14,362 nt of DNA from Dehalococcoidia bacterium (GCA_014859215.1 JACUUS010000295.1:1-14362), one strand, 5' to 3'. Positions 1 to 6,811 are shown, numbered from the stretch's first letter. A program made the numbers and translations. Notes: a model not told the origin generated them from the sequence alone.

Positions 1-506
1 TGCCCATTATTCTTTATGATTTTCCTGCTCTTACGCACCTTGATATGTCACCGGGACTGATCGCCCGGCTGGCTTCCATAAAGAACGTGGTCGGAATCAA
101 GGTCACGGGCACTGCGGAGAAGACCGAAGAGGTGTTGAAAGCCGTCAAGAGAGATGACTTCGCGGTGTTCATCGGCACCAGCTTTCTCCTGCTGAAGGTC
201 CTTGAAATGGGCGGGGCCGGGGTGATCGACCCGGTTCCGTGCATCGCTCCCGGCGATGTTGTCTCCCTTTACGAGAGCTTCAGGAAAGGGGACCGGGAAC
301 GAGCCGCGCAATATCAGGGAAAGCTCTACGCTTTGATGGGACTGCTGGCGGTATCCCCCCAACCTGCCGCGGTGAAGGAGGCCATGCGCCAGCTCGGCCA
401 TCCCATCGAGCCCCACGTGAAAAGGCCGCTCCAGCAGGCCATGACACCGGAACAAAGGGAAACGGTGAGAAAGTCGTTGATCGATATGGGCCTGTTGAAG
501 AGTTGA
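1..506 (+). CDS. Dihydrodipicolinate synthase-family aldolase/lyase, C-terminal part (5' truncated)
   Basis: The reading frame is open from base 3 at the left edge to the stop at 504-506, giving about 167 residues of a protein that normally has about 290-300. This is the C-terminal half of a class I aldolase TIM barrel of the DHDPS/N-acetylneuraminate lyase family. Visible landmarks are the tyrosine of ILYDFP (residue 5 of the visible part), the Schiff-base lysine in NVVGIK (bases 99-101), the GTSFLLLKVLEMGGAGVID strand-helix unit, and the C-terminal helical region. In true DapA the tyrosine is followed by a substrate-binding Arg (YNxPxRTG). Here the sequence is YDFPALTH, so that Arg is missing and the substrate is probably not aspartate semialdehyde. 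A 2-keto-acid aldolase or lyase of unknown substrate is the safer call. It is convergent with the next gene, with 10 bases between the stop codons. Confidence 0.85.
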   Translation, partial: PIILYDFPALTHLDMSPGLIARLASIKNVVGIKVTGTAEKTEEVLKAVKRDDFAVFIGTSFLLLKVLEMGGAGVIDPVPCIAPGDVVSLYESFRKGDRERAAQYQGKLYALMGLLAVSPQPAAVKEAMRQLGHPIEPHVKRPLQQAMTPEQRETVRKSLIDMGLLKS

Positions 507-516
507 CGGGCTTGCC

Positions 517-1227
517 TTAATCCTGCGGGTTGGCGCAGTGGTCCCGCAGGCAGCAGGCCGCGCAGTCCGGCCGCTTTCTGCAGGTGTCTTTCCCGTGGCG
601 GACGAAAAGCGCATGATACTCATTAAACAGCGCCGAGTCAGGCGGCAGGTGCTCCATGAAGAGCGCCTGGTATGAATCGTAGGTGTCTCTGAGCGGCGCC
701 AGGCCCAGGCGCGAGATTACCCTCCTGGTGTACGCGTCGATCACGAACACCGGCTTATACGCCGCATAGAGGATTATTGAGTCCGCCGTCTCGGGGCCTA
801 TGCCGTGGATACCCAGCAGCTCCTCGCGCAGGTCCGGGATTTCCAGCGAGAAAAGGCTGTCCAGAGAGTCCCCGTACTCCTCTCCCAGATGCTCTGCGAA
901 CGCCTTCAGCTTCAGGGCTTTCGCATTGTAGTAGCCTGACGGGTAAATCAGCTGCGCGAGTTCGGTCAGGGGCAGGTCACGGAGCGATGCGGGCGAGAGC
1001 GCACCGGCATGTTTGAGACTGTTGACAGCCTTTTCCACGTTGCCCCACGAGGCGGACTGCGTGAGTATGGCGCCGACAATTACCTCAAAGGGCGAATCTC
1101 CAGGCCACCAGTGCTGCGGCCCGTACCGCCGGAAGAGAAGCTCGAATAGAGACAGGAGGCGGGCAGACAGCGAATTCAGTCCATCGGGGAGTCTTTCCTG
1201 GCCGTATTGGAGCTTGCTTAATGACAA
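517..1227 (-). CDS. Endonuclease III-related DNA glycosylase (HhH-GPD, MagIII/COG2231-like)
   Basis: A 236-residue HhH-GPD superfamily base-excision-repair glycosylase. With the TTG at 1227 as residue 1, it shows the family start (YGPQHWWPGDSPFEVIVGAI, about 36-55), the helix-hairpin-helix LLGIHGIGPETA (138-149), the catalytic Asp in VIDAYTRR (D164), and a C-terminal 4Fe-4S motif C216-x5-C222-x2-C225-x5-C231. At the place of the Nth catalytic Lys (GxGxKTA) there is Glu146 (GIGPETA). The protein is therefore expected to be a monofunctional glycosylase without the Nth-type lyase, as in Helicobacter MagIII, which removes 3-methyladenine. The substrate is inferred from the family. Start: the TTG at 1227 has GAAGG nine bases upstream and overlaps trmO by only 10 bases. 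An in-frame ATG at 1272 would overlap trmO by 55 bases without any Shine-Dalgarno, so I prefer TTG. It is the last gene of the ABC-trmO operon. Confidence 0.85.
   Translation of the reverse strand: MSLSKLQYGQERLPDGLNSLSARLLSLFELLFRRYGPQHWWPGDSPFEVIVGAILTQSASWGNVEKAVNSLKHAGALSPASLRDLPLTELAQLIYPSGYYNAKALKLKAFAEHLGEEYGDSLDSLFSLEIPDLREELLGIHGIGPETADSIILYAAYKPVFVIDAYTRRVISRLGLAPLRDTYDSYQALFMEHLPPDSALFNEYHALFVRHGKDTCRKRPDCAACCLRDHCANPQD
522..550. repeat. 8-bp perfect inverted repeat at the end of the glycosylase gene
   Basis: CCTGCGGG at 522-529 and CCCGCAGG at 543-550 are perfect complements around a 13-base loop. They lie in the last codons of the glycosylase gene and just after the stop of the convergent lyase gene. 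No T-run follows on either strand, so this is not a classical intrinsic terminator, but it could form a 3'-end hairpin in both transcripts. It may equally be a by-product of the codons for the Fe-S region. Confidence 0.4.
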
Positions 1228-1733
1228 GATTGCGAGCCTTCGCCGTACGTATGGTGTAGTTTGTGTACCCATGGCGGAACGGTGGCCGAGGCAGGAGTTC
1301 CGGAAGGTATATAGGGCTTGATATCAAGAACAGGCGTCCCATCGATTGCGTCGAGGCCGACCACCTTCACCACGTTGCCTTTTCTTTCCAGCAGCCTGAC
1401 CACGCTTATTCCCAGCGGGTTGGGTCTCATCGGCGATCGAGTGGCGAATACGCCGACCAGGGGAAGATCCGCGCGCATCTGGGGGTGTATCTTGAGCGGG
1501 TTCACATCGGGAGGCGCGTGGTGCATCCAGAAAAGGACCATGATGTGTGAGAATTCCTCCAGCCCGTCCAGGCCTTCTTCCAGGCGTGGATCGAGCGTGA
1601 TCTCCGATACTACCTGGATCCAGTCGCGTTTTCCGGTATCGGTGACCTCGTTCCTCACTCTGCCTACAGGCATGATCACTATTGGCGAATGGACTCCGTC
1701 CTCAGGCACTTTCATTTCCCCCAGCTTATTCAT
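1218..1733 (-). CDS. trmO: TrmO/TsaA-type tRNA methyltransferase
   Basis: A 171-residue protein of the UPF0066 (TsaA/YaeB/TrmO) family. E. coli TrmO uses S-adenosylmethionine to methylate N6-threonylcarbamoyladenosine at position 37 of tRNA-Thr. The family signatures are clear: IVIMPVGRVRN at about 18-28, GVFATRSPMRPNPLGIS at about 94-110, and LDAIDGTPVLDIKPYIP at about 128-143. The protein has only the beta-barrel SAM-binding domain. The C-terminal extension of the 235-residue E. coli enzyme is absent, as in many short bacterial and archaeal homologues, so the exact substrate is inferred. The ATG at 1733 overlaps the permease stop by 8 bases (TATGAATAA), which suggests translational coupling. 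An in-frame ATG at 1715 is an alternative start that would drop six residues outside the conserved domain. Confidence 0.9.
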   Translation of the reverse strand: MNKLGEMKVPEDGVHSPIVIMPVGRVRNEVTDTGKRDWIQVVSEITLDPRLEEGLDGLEEFSHIMVLFWMHHAPPDVNPLKIHPQMRADLPLVGVFATRSPMRPNPLGISVVRLLERKGNVVKVVGLDAIDGTPVLDIKPYIPSGTPASATVPPWVHKLHHTYGEGSQSCH

Positions 1734-3030
1734 ACCTCAAAGCTTCTATCGGGTCAAGGCCGGCGGCGCGGTTCGCGGGATAAAGGGCGGCGACAAGGGC
1801 TATCACGGTAGCGAGAACTATGACGCCAAGGATAAGCCACCAGGGCATAACAGACAGGCTGAACATCGGGAAATCCCGGAAGAAGGTAGCATGCGCGACG
1901 CGGTTGATCAGGAAACCCAGGCCGTACGCGATGCCGACTCCGATAATGCCTCCCAGCAGGCCGATCGCCGCTCCTTCTACCGTGAGCAGGCTGCGGACAA
2001 CCCCCCTGGAGGCGCCCAGGGCCTTCATAACGCCGATCTCCCTCGTCCGTTCATATACAGACATGATAAGGGTATTCACTATGGTCAAAGCCGCTACCGC
2101 GAGCGCTATCAATCCGAACGCTGCGAGTATGGCCTGCATTACGCCAAATATGGTCCCTATTATCCCGAGAATATCAGCCGATGTCATCGAGCCGAGGCCC
2201 ATATCCCGCGCCTGCTCGGCCACCCGCAGGGCGTCTTCCTCGGTGTTGGTCCTTACCATCAGTACTGCCGGAGGTATTTCATCGGTGTACAGGGCGGAAT
2301 TGTCAGCCCAGAAGCGCGCTATCTCTTTGCCGTCCTCGACCGAGATCGAGACCACGGTCGATGCCAGAGTTCTCTCTGTTACACCGACCACCGTGAAGCT
2401 GTACTCCCGGGTTTCCGCGGGAAGGCCGATCAGGGTGAGTGCCTGCGTGACCTCGATAATGACTTCTCTTCCTATGATATCGTCCCGGTTCTCGATGTTC
2501 AACGCGTCAAGAAACTGTCCGGCGAGGATGCATGAGCCGCGTGTATCATCTTCGAAGTAGTCGCCGGCTATCAGCGGGGTGAGGCGAAGCTGGTACTCGG
2601 GTCTGGGCCTGAGCATGATGCGGTATCTGTCGCCTTCTGGCAGGCGCAGGGTCGTGGTGGAGAAGATAATGATGTAAGGATCGGTCTGCTCCACTTCAGG
2701 GAAGGCTTCGACAGCCGCGATGGCTTCGGGTGTGAGCGGTTCCAGCACGAACGGCGTCGTCTCGCCGTTCTCGACGGGCGGCGGCGCGGACCCGAATTGG
2801 AAACCGGAAGCGAACTCGAAGGCGGCCTGCGAGGAAGCCACCATCGCCACGTTGGGAGGCAGCACGGCCCTCACCTGTGAGTCGAGAAACTGCTGCATGC
2901 CGATCCCCACGGAAACAAGCAGGGCCACCAGACCCGCCCCGATGACAACAGCGAAGATAGTCAGGAAGCTGCGGAGTTTTCTCCGCCTGAGATTTGCGAA
3001 GGCGTTTCCTATGAGGTCTGCAAAAATCAC
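1726..3030 (-). CDS. ABC transporter permease, MacB/FtsX type
   Basis: A 434-residue inner-membrane permease with the layout of the MacB/LolC type. There is a short basic N-terminus (NLRRRKLRS), one transmembrane helix at about 21-45, and a large extracytoplasmic MacB-like domain at about 46-285. A C-terminal FtsX domain follows with three helices at about 289-325, 351-375 and 396-420. The coupling segment SVYERTREIGVMKALGAS (about 324-341) and the terminal PANRAAGLDPIEALRYE are typical. The start is GTG at 3030, ten bases after the stop of the ATPase gene, with only a weak ribosome-binding site, so coupled translation is likely. It pairs with the upstream ATPase to form a full transporter, probably a homodimer of each subunit. 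Members act in antibiotic, peptide or lipoprotein extrusion. No separate periplasmic adaptor is encoded here, and the substrate cannot be told. Confidence 0.93.
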   Translation of the reverse strand: MIFADLIGNAFANLRRRKLRSFLTIFAVVIGAGLVALLVSVGIGMQQFLDSQVRAVLPPNVAMVASSQAAFEFASGFQFGSAPPPVENGETTPFVLEPLTPEAIAAVEAFPEVEQTDPYIIIFSTTTLRLPEGDRYRIMLRPRPEYQLRLTPLIAGDYFEDDTRGSCILAGQFLDALNIENRDDIIGREVIIEVTQALTLIGLPAETREYSFTVVGVTERTLASTVVSISVEDGKEIARFWADNSALYTDEIPPAVLMVRTNTEEDALRVAEQARDMGLGSMTSADILGIIGTIFGVMQAILAAFGLIALAVAALTIVNTLIMSVYERTREIGVMKALGASRGVVRSLLTVEGAAIGLLGGIIGVGIAYGLGFLINRVAHATFFRDFPMFSLSVMPWWLILGVIVLATVIALVAALYPANRAAGLDPIEALRYE

Positions 3031-3040
3031 GGCAATGCTT

Positions 3041-3730
3041 TCATTCTCTTATCTCGTATAGTTGACCGTTCCGCATATTGAACCTGCGGTCGGCATACTT
3101 AGCGCTCTCAACATCGTGAGTAACGAGCACCAGGGTCAGACCCCGTTCCTTGTGAAGATCGCTGAGCATTCTGCCTATCCTTTCCTTGGCCCTGGCGTCC
3201 AGATTTCCTGTAGGTTCGTCGGCCAGAAGTATCTCCGGATTGTTTACCAGGGCCCTTGCTATGCCGACGCGCTGCCTCTCGCCTCCTGAGAGCGCGTTTG
3301 GCCTGTGTCTGGCCCGCTCGCTGAGCTCAACTGTAGCGAGCGCCTCCCTGGCAAGCTCAACGCGCTTCCCGGCAGGGACCCTGGCGAAGACAAGCGGCAG
3401 GGCCACGTTCTCAAGCGCGGTATAGGTGGGTTGCAGGTTGAAGGTCTGGAAGACGAAACCGACTTTCTGATTCCGGTAGCGGGAAAGCTCCGCGTCGCTG
3501 GCGCGGCTCAGATCCCGGCCGTCGACAAGCACCCTCCCGGAGGTCGGCTTTTCCAGACCGCCGATTATGTGCAGCAGGGTGCTCTTGCCCGAGCCGGAAG
3601 GCCCGACTATCAGGAGGAACTCGCCTTTTTGGATGGCCAGATCGATGCCCGCGACCGCGTCAACTATCTCATCGCCCATCCGGTACTTGCGCCAGACGTT
3701 CTCGAGTCTGATTACGGATTCACCAGTCAT
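3041..3730 (-). CDS. ABC transporter ATP-binding protein (LolD/MacB-type)
   Basis: A 229-residue nucleotide-binding subunit with all motifs present. These are Walker A GPSGSGKST (43-51), the Q-loop Gln95 (VFQTFNLQPTYTALEN), signature LSGGERQR (147-154), Walker B ILLADEP with Glu172, D-loop GNLD (175-178), and the H-loop His205 (LVTHD). The length and the Q-loop region are typical of the subfamily that drives FtsX-type permeases. It is the first gene of the operon. The ATG at 3730 has GGAGG about 11 bases upstream, and a promoter lies at 3828-3856. It is followed after ten bases by its permease, and then by trmO and the glycosylase, which have no obvious link to transport. Confidence 0.95.
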   Translation of the reverse strand: MTGESVIRLENVWRKYRMGDEIVDAVAGIDLAIQKGEFLLIVGPSGSGKSTLLHIIGGLEKPTSGRVLVDGRDLSRASDAELSRYRNQKVGFVFQTFNLQPTYTALENVALPLVFARVPAGKRVELAREALATVELSERARHRPNALSGGERQRVGIARALVNNPEILLADEPTGNLDARAKERIGRMLSDLHKERGLTLVLVTHDVESAKYADRRFNMRNGQLYEIRE

Positions 3731-3827
3731 GCCCCCCGTCCCCTCCGCAGCCGCTTCTCACTGACTGGTTGTTCGAGGATCTGCAGTGCCCAATGATGGA
3801 CTATTATAGTTCCTTCATCGTTGAGAA

Positions 3828-3856
3828 ATTATAAAATTCCGGCATGAAAAGGTTAA
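3828..3856 (-). promoter_or_regulatory. Promoter of the ABC-trmO-glycosylase operon
   Basis: On the minus strand, -35 TTAACC (3851-3856) and a perfect -10 TATAAT (3828-3833) are separated by 17 bases. The predicted start of transcription is near 3821, about 90 bases before the ATPase start codon. A second TATAAT lies at 3803-3808 without a recognisable -35 and may be a minor promoter or chance in this AT-rich patch. Confidence 0.65.
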
Positions 3857-3960
3857 AGAATTCTCACAATTAAGGTCTTGGGACTGTCTGGCGCGGTCAA
3901 GCCAGCTTTGGAGAAGGTCGTTTCTTCTTTCAGTAGAGGACCATCAAGCCGAAGCTACCT

Positions 3961-4293
3961 CTATTCGAGGCCTTCCTCGTCTCCCCAGTTCTGCATTAAC
4001 TTCTTGATTCGGGAGGCGAGTTTAGGGCTGGCTCTGAGACGCTGTATGAAGATGGGGCAGCTTTCGAGCAGGAAGTTCGTGGTCGCGGCGGCGAGTTCGG
4101 AGAAATACCGGGACATTGTGGCGTCCTCTGTCAGGAAAGACGAAGCGGGCATCTGCCTCTTTATATCGTCCACTGAGAACCGCATGGGCATTACGCAGGA
4201 CTTGTACCAGGGGCATTCTTTGCACTGCACTACGGCAGAGGCTTCGTCCAGTATATCGCTCATGTGAGGCTCGCTTTGCAAAAGGCAGAACAT
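3961..4293 (-). CDS. Unknown 110-residue protein with a CxxCPWYKSC motif
   Basis: I do not recognise a named family. The protein has a cysteine cluster C-x2-C-x5-C in VVQCKECPWYKSCVMPMRFSV (about 29-48 of the 110-residue form). There is one more cysteine in the C-terminal half (LLESCPIFIQRL), then a basic helical stretch (RASPKLASRIKKLMQNW) and an acidic end. The three clustered cysteines plus the fourth suggest zinc or Fe-S binding, but this is inference. Start: a strong promoter sits at 4328-4356, so transcription begins near 4321. The ATG at 4293 then has AGGA nine bases upstream. The next ATG, at 4263, would give a 100-residue protein and also keeps all four cysteines of the cluster. The longer frame up to 4458 starts upstream of the promoter and overlaps the oxidoreductase, so it is rejected. 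It lies alone between the ABC operon and the oxidoreductase, on the same strand. Confidence 0.7.
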   Translation of the reverse strand: MFCLLQSEPHMSDILDEASAVVQCKECPWYKSCVMPMRFSVDDIKRQMPASSFLTEDATMSRYFSELAAATTNFLLESCPIFIQRLRASPKLASRIKKLMQNWGDEEGLE

Positions 4294-4327
4294 TTTGTGT
4301 GGTCCTGCCGATTCTTCTTCACTCGGG

Positions 4328-4356
4328 ATTATAGCGAAATGGCGGTCACTTTGCAA
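4328..4356 (-). promoter_or_regulatory. Promoter of the CxxCPWYKSC gene
   Basis: On the minus strand, -35 TTGCAA (4351-4356), a 17-base spacer, and a perfect -10 TATAAT (4328-4333). The predicted start near 4321 gives a 28-base leader containing AGGA before the ATG at 4293. It lies between the oxidoreductase stop and this gene, so the gene need not depend on read-through. Confidence 0.7.
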
Positions 4357-4391
4357 ACGAATACTCACGTGTGCTGTGTGGCCTGAGGGTC

Positions 4392-6308
4392 CTAGATCTG
4401 CCTCCCCGCGCGTGCTCCGGCGTGCACTGCCTCCAGAATGCGTCCCGGTTCCACGCAATCACCGATAGTGTAAAGTTCGGGGGCTATTCCCGCGAGGGAC
4501 TCCGCCAGTTCCCGGGAAGGTCGCATGCCCGCAGCAATGACCACCGTGTCAGCGGGAATCAGCTCCTGGACGCCGTCGCGCTCAACCAGCAGGCCGGCGC
4601 CTGTTACTTCGATTCCTCTGGTCCCCGCCAGCATCCGTATATTTCGCTCGCGGAGCCGTGCGAGAACGACCCAGCGCATACTGACGCCGATATCGGCTCC
4701 TATACGGTCGATCATCTCGACGATAGTCACCTCTTTTCCCGCGGCATGCAGGAACTCGGACGCCTCGCAGCCTATAAGGCCTCCACCAAGTACTACCACC
4801 TTCTTTCCGGTCGATGCTTTGTCAGCGAGGATGTCGATCGCTGCTACTACATTGGGCCCCCTTATTCCGGGCATACCGGGAGTAACAGGTTCTGCGCCGC
4901 AGGCTACCACAACCGCATCAACCCCTGCTTCTTTGACGCTCTCAGGTGTGGCCTTCTTGTTGAGCTCGATCACGACCCCGAGCTTCGCAAGTTGAGTGAC
5001 CAGATAGGTTCTGAGATTGTCAACCTCGCCCTTATCCGGTGGGACCCTGGCCAGAAGGAGAGCTCCGCCGGGCTCCGCCTCGCGCTCCCAGATGGTGACC
5101 TGGTGTCCTCGCTCAGCGGCTACCCGGGCGGCCTCCATTCCTGCCGGACCGCTTCCTATGACGAGGACTTTCTTCGATCTGGAAGCCAACCTGATCCGGG
5201 ATTCAGGTTCGAAGCCCAGTGATGCGTTTACCGAGCACCATATTGGCTCGCGGACCATCGCCGCATCGAAGCAGCGGTTGCACGCGATACATTTTCGAAT
5301 ATCTTCGAGACGACCTTCCGCCGCTTTGCGGGGAAGGTCAGGGTCGGCAAGAAGCCCCCGCCCGAAGGCGACCAGGTCAGCCCGTCCGGCGGCGATTATT
5401 TCATCGGCCAGGACCGGATCATTGATACGCCCCACGGCAACAACCGGCACTGGTACCACCCTTTTCAAGGCCTCGGCAAGGAATACCCAGGCGCCGCGCG
5501 GGACAAACATGGGGAGCATCGGGACAAGAGCCTCATGCCATCCGGCCCAGGCATGGACAACGCTGGCGCCGGCCTCTACGAGACTCGGGACAATCAGCTT
5601 CGTCTCCTCAACAGTGTTTCCTCCGGGCATGTATTCCTCGACGCTGAGCTTGCAGAAAATGGGAAACTCCGGTCCGACCAGCTCCCGGATGCGGGCGATT
5701 ATCTCGATCAGGAAGGCGGCTCTGCCGTGGATATCACCGCCGTAGCGGTCGGACCGCTTGTTCGTTACCGGTGAGAGGAATTGGCTGATGAGGTAACCGG
5801 TGCAGGCGCAAATCTCGATGGCATCGAATCCTGCCCGTTTGGCGCGAAGGCCGGCTGTGACGAAGGCTGTTATCAGCGATTGGACCTCTTCGGTGGTTAG
5901 CTCGCGGGGGGTCTCGCCTGTCATTCGGCATGGTACCGCCGACGGCGCCACTGGCTGAGCTTTGAGCACGTCAGAACGGCAGTAGCGGCCGCCGTGAGCG
6001 ATCTGCAGCGAGATCTTGCCCTCAGCGGAGTGGACCGCGTCGGTGAGCAGGCGCAATCCATCCAGGAAGCTGTCATCCCAGACGCCAAACTCGGTGTCTG
6101 CCAGCCTTCCGCTCGGATGCACATGAGCGATACCTGTGGTGAGCAGACCGGCTCCTCCCTCTGCCCGGCGTAGGAAATGGTCGATTACCCGCTGGCTGAC
6201 CGATCCGTCCGGATTACAGTAACCCGTCCCCATTGGGGCCGTGATAATCCGATTCCGCAGTTCCATAGAGCCGATGCGGATAGGCTGAAGAAGATGGTCC
6301 AGAGCCAC
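4392..6308 (-). CDS. NAD(P)H:flavin oxidoreductase, 2,4-dienoyl-CoA reductase / TMADH family
   Basis: A 638-residue three-cofactor enzyme. An old-yellow-enzyme FMN barrel (about 1-335) is followed by Cys340-x2-Cys343-x2-Cys346-x11-Cys358 for a 4Fe-4S cluster. A FAD-binding Rossmann fold (VLVIGSGPAGMEAA, about 381-394) and an inserted NAD(P) fold (VVVLGGGLIGCEASE, about 504-518, acidic Glu531 at the strand end, favouring NADH) complete it. Tyr109 (LQIAHGGRY) and His258 (AGWHEALVP) match the catalytic Tyr166/His252 of E. coli FadH. The cysteine spacing C-x2-C-x2-C is that of trimethylamine dehydrogenase, whereas FadH has C-x2-C-x3-C. It probably reduces an activated C=C bond such as an enoate or dienoyl-CoA; the substrate is unknown. 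Start: GTG at 6308 follows AAAGGAGG (GGAGG four bases before). The ATG at 6452 would add 48 residues with no family similarity. It stands as a single gene. Confidence 0.9.
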   Translation of the reverse strand: MALDHLLQPIRIGSMELRNRIITAPMGTGYCNPDGSVSQRVIDHFLRRAEGGAGLLTTGIAHVHPSGRLADTEFGVWDDSFLDGLRLLTDAVHSAEGKISLQIAHGGRYCRSDVLKAQPVAPSAVPCRMTGETPRELTTEEVQSLITAFVTAGLRAKRAGFDAIEICACTGYLISQFLSPVTNKRSDRYGGDIHGRAAFLIEIIARIRELVGPEFPIFCKLSVEEYMPGGNTVEETKLIVPSLVEAGASVVHAWAGWHEALVPMLPMFVPRGAWVFLAEALKRVVPVPVVAVGRINDPVLADEIIAAGRADLVAFGRGLLADPDLPRKAAEGRLEDIRKCIACNRCFDAAMVREPIWCSVNASLGFEPESRIRLASRSKKVLVIGSGPAGMEAARVAAERGHQVTIWEREAEPGGALLLARVPPDKGEVDNLRTYLVTQLAKLGVVIELNKKATPESVKEAGVDAVVVACGAEPVTPGMPGIRGPNVVAAIDILADKASTGKKVVVLGGGLIGCEASEFLHAAGKEVTIVEMIDRIGADIGVSMRWVVLARLRERNIRMLAGTRGIEVTGAGLLVERDGVQELIPADTVVIAAGMRPSRELAESLAGIAPELYTIGDCVEPGRILEAVHAGARAGRQI

Positions 6309-6360
6309 ATGACCTCCTTTGAGCCGGGCCTCATGGTCCCGGTTCCGCGCGTTTTGGTTG

Positions 6361-6374
6361 CCCGCTTCTGCGGG
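6361..6374 (-). promoter_or_regulatory. Small leader hairpin
   Basis: CCCGC and GCGGG flank a four-base loop, about 50 bases before the oxidoreductase start codon in its probable 5' leader. It is a compact GC hairpin of unknown role and could be chance. Confidence 0.3.
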
Positions 6375-6411
6375 GGTTGCCAGGGGTTTTGACCGAAGCC
6401 TCGATCGATAC

Positions 6412-6456
6412 TTTTCACACGAGGTACCCGATGGTTCCCTGTGGATTTTCACACGA
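6412..6456. repeat. 11-base direct repeat, 34-base period
   Basis: TTTTCACACGA occurs exactly at 6412-6422 and 6446-6456 (on the minus strand TCGTGTGAAAA twice). The copies start 34 bases apart, about three helical turns, upstream of the oxidoreductase. The spacing and position would suit two binding sites for a regulator on one DNA face. No regulator gene is nearby. Confidence 0.45.
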
Positions 6457-6644
6457 TTTCCTGATTCCGGATACCGGCCGCCAGATCAGGATGTACCTTG
6501 TCCTGAGGCTGAACCCGGATGCCGTTTACCAGTCTTAACAAGGACTGCTTCCCGGTCAATTGGCCTCGACAAGGCCTGAGACCAGCGGCATTTGGTCTAT
6601 TGGTAAGCTCATGTCTTCCAGAAAGGTGGGCAAGAAAACCGGGC

Positions 6645-6656
6645 AAAAAAGAAAAA
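6645..6656 (-). terminator. U-rich end signal after tRNA-Glu
   Basis: On the minus strand TTTTTCTTTTTT begins two bases after the 3' end of tRNA-Glu. There is no separate GC hairpin. The folded tRNA acceptor and T arm may stand in for the terminator stem. Confidence 0.4.
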
Positions 6657-6657
6657 G

Positions 6658-6731
6658 TAGCGCATACGGGATTCGAACCCGTGGTCTCCGCCTTGAGAGG
6701 GCGGTGTCCTTGGCCGCTAGACGAATGCGCC
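6658..6731 (-). tRNA. tRNA-Glu (anticodon CUC)
   Basis: A complete cloverleaf is visible. The 7-bp acceptor is GGCGCAT/ATGCGCT, with a G-U pair at the end. The anticodon stem CCGCC/GGCGG encloses loop CTCTCAA with anticodon CTC at 6695-6697, and the T arm is CGGGTTCGAATCCCG. The discriminator base is A. CCA is not encoded: the bases after the discriminator are CTT. It is the second tRNA of a two-tRNA transcript and is followed at once by a U-rich tract. Confidence 0.95.
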
Positions 6732-6811
6732 ACGCTCTCTATGGTGTTTATTCAGGCCGGCCGTACTCAAGTCGAAGCTACGACTGGTTTTGCTTCCATA
6801 TTCCGCAAACT

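Larger units (their letters stand above)
6309..6657. other. Gene-free leader region upstream of the oxidoreductase
   Basis: No convincing gene is visible in about 350 bases. The stretch holds the ribosome-binding site of the oxidoreductase, a small hairpin (6361-6374), an 11-base direct repeat (6412-6422 and 6446-6456), the palindrome TCGATCGA (6401-6408) and the U-rich tract that ends the tRNA unit. I found no strong -35/-10 pair for the oxidoreductase. TTGACC near 6563 on the minus strand has only a poor -10 partner. Confidence 0.5.

Noticed and set aside
1318..2535. 405-codon open frame on the plus strand
   Set aside because: It lies antisense to trmO and the permease gene, has no family features and an implausible composition. 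The minus-strand genes are certain.
3868..3960. CTGGC/GCCAG hairpin as terminator of the CxxCPWYKSC gene
   Set aside because: Only a 5-bp stem without a U-tract on the minus strand.
4294..4458. N-terminal extension of the CxxCPWYKSC protein
   Set aside because: It would start upstream of the clear promoter at 4328-4356, overlap the oxidoreductase, and translate promoter DNA.
4371..5745. Plus-strand open frames opposite the oxidoreductase
   Set aside because: The minus-strand protein has continuous cofactor-binding motifs over this whole stretch.
6309..6452. N-terminal extension of the oxidoreductase to an ATG at 6452
   Set aside because: The added 48 residues have no OYE-family character, and the GTG at 6308 has an AAAGGAGG site.
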